Positions 63,509 to 64,000 of a stretch of 64,000 nucleotides of DNA are shown piece after piece (the first letter of the stretch is position 1; each line of letters starts with the position of its first letter). Origin of the DNA: Bursaphelenchus xylophilus (Eukaryota > Nematoda > Chromadorea > Rhabditida > Aphelenchoididae); assembly GCA_904066235.2 (NCBI GenBank), contig CAJFCV020000005.1, positions 6,071,501 to 6,135,500 of the forward strand. The letters run 5' to 3'. The translations under genes were made by a program, and so were the position numbers. Under the pieces are notes generated by a model that saw only the letters and a program-made list of their open reading frames with translations, was not told the DNA's origin and did no database searches.

Positions 63509-64000
63509 GTTAAAGAGTCTACTTTTTTCCGTTTATATGCATTCCTTTATTTACTGCGGAGATCGCGTGAAGATCGCTTTAAACGGATTAATTACATTGC
63601 TGGTTTGCTCGAAAAAAACAATTGAGGTTCAATTTCTCGTTGTACCTATGTTGTTGGACAAATTTATGAGGATTCAAAAAATTATATGTATAATATAGAA
63701 TTTCTGAAAATTTCAGATTGTAGTATGATTCTGTTAGCAATTTTTTCATGCATGTTTTCTTTAGTGCCAATCAAAATTTTATGTTCACCAAGTACCCAAT
63801 GAATGCGGCTTTTATTTCATGGAAGGTTGTTGCATAAATGTCTGTTCGTCCTAATCATTAGGATAACGCCTAGGTATTTCTAATAACGTCCCTCTATTAC
63901 TCATTATATATGTGTTTCTTGGGGTGCGTGACAAGAAACAAAAAAATTCCGTAGCTGATCCCCGACCTTGTACTTGTACAAGTTGCAGGTGACCGAACAA
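63509..64000. other. Intergenic right edge
   Basis: No gene, repeat or RNA recognised. Presumably includes the promoter of the proline-rich protein. A GACCTTGTACTTGTACAAG motif near the right edge contains the palindrome CTTGTAC/GTACAAG. Confidence 0.3.

Overview
The window looks like nuclear DNA of a nematode. The genes are compact and cut by many short introns (about 35-70 bp, GT...TTTAG, TTTCAG or TTGCAG). Several start codons sit directly behind splice-acceptor-like AG sites, as expected for spliced-leader trans-splicing. Some same-strand neighbours are spaced like operons, with AATAAA followed about 50-150 bp later by an acceptor. Gene content also fits: nanos, VAP with an MSP domain, spastin, HELQ and SWSN-1 type SMARCC. 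I cannot place it to genus. Intron edges were set by eye from splice motifs and protein continuity, so outer CDS limits are firmer than internal ones.

Layout, left to right. 1-4.7 kb, minus strand: CWF19L1 (cut by the window edge) downstream of GPATCH11, then a nanos-family gene. 5.0-15.4 kb: LRRC9 (+) and TTLL5 (-) converge and overlap by 4 nt at their stop codons; the TTLL5 introns are filled with inverted-repeat elements. 15.8-20.4 kb: TUG/ASPSCR1 (+) converges on an ACSF2-type acyl-CoA synthetase (-). 20.4-24.3 kb: gene-poor, with a MITE and a broken acyl-CoA synthetase copy. 24.3-27.1 kb: IST1 (-), one intron of which holds a 1.39-kb Tc1/mariner-like foldback element. 27.6-30.0 kb: PGS1 and TMEM186 in a likely operon, both mitochondrial. 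31.9-41.0 kb: spastin (+), a MIF4G-type protein (-), a small orphan (-), PACS (+), PRPF38A (-) and a secreted protein (-). 41.1-46.5 kb: small membrane or secreted genes, a hAT MITE with 8-bp target duplications, and a large charged protein with REPTPEP repeats. 48.2-63.5 kb: dense housekeeping genes: PHAX, IGBP1/alpha4, HELQ, a VAP-like protein, KMO, GINS4/SLD5, SMARCC/SWSN-1, BCCIP and a proline-rich secreted protein.

Themes. RNA handling: CWF19L1, GPATCH11, PRPF38A, PHAX, MIF4G protein. Genome maintenance: HELQ, GINS4, BCCIP, SWSN-1. Microtubules: spastin, TTLL5, probably LRRC9. Membrane traffic: IST1, PACS, TUG, VAP. Lipid, mitochondrial and tryptophan metabolism: PGS1, TMEM186, ACSF2, KMO.

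I found no convincing new gene system such as a defence island. The most unusual material is the non-coding DNA: perfect or near-perfect foldbacks inside introns of TTLL5 and IST1, one of which preserves a record of an element duplicating head-on into its own target site inside a tRNA-like sequence.
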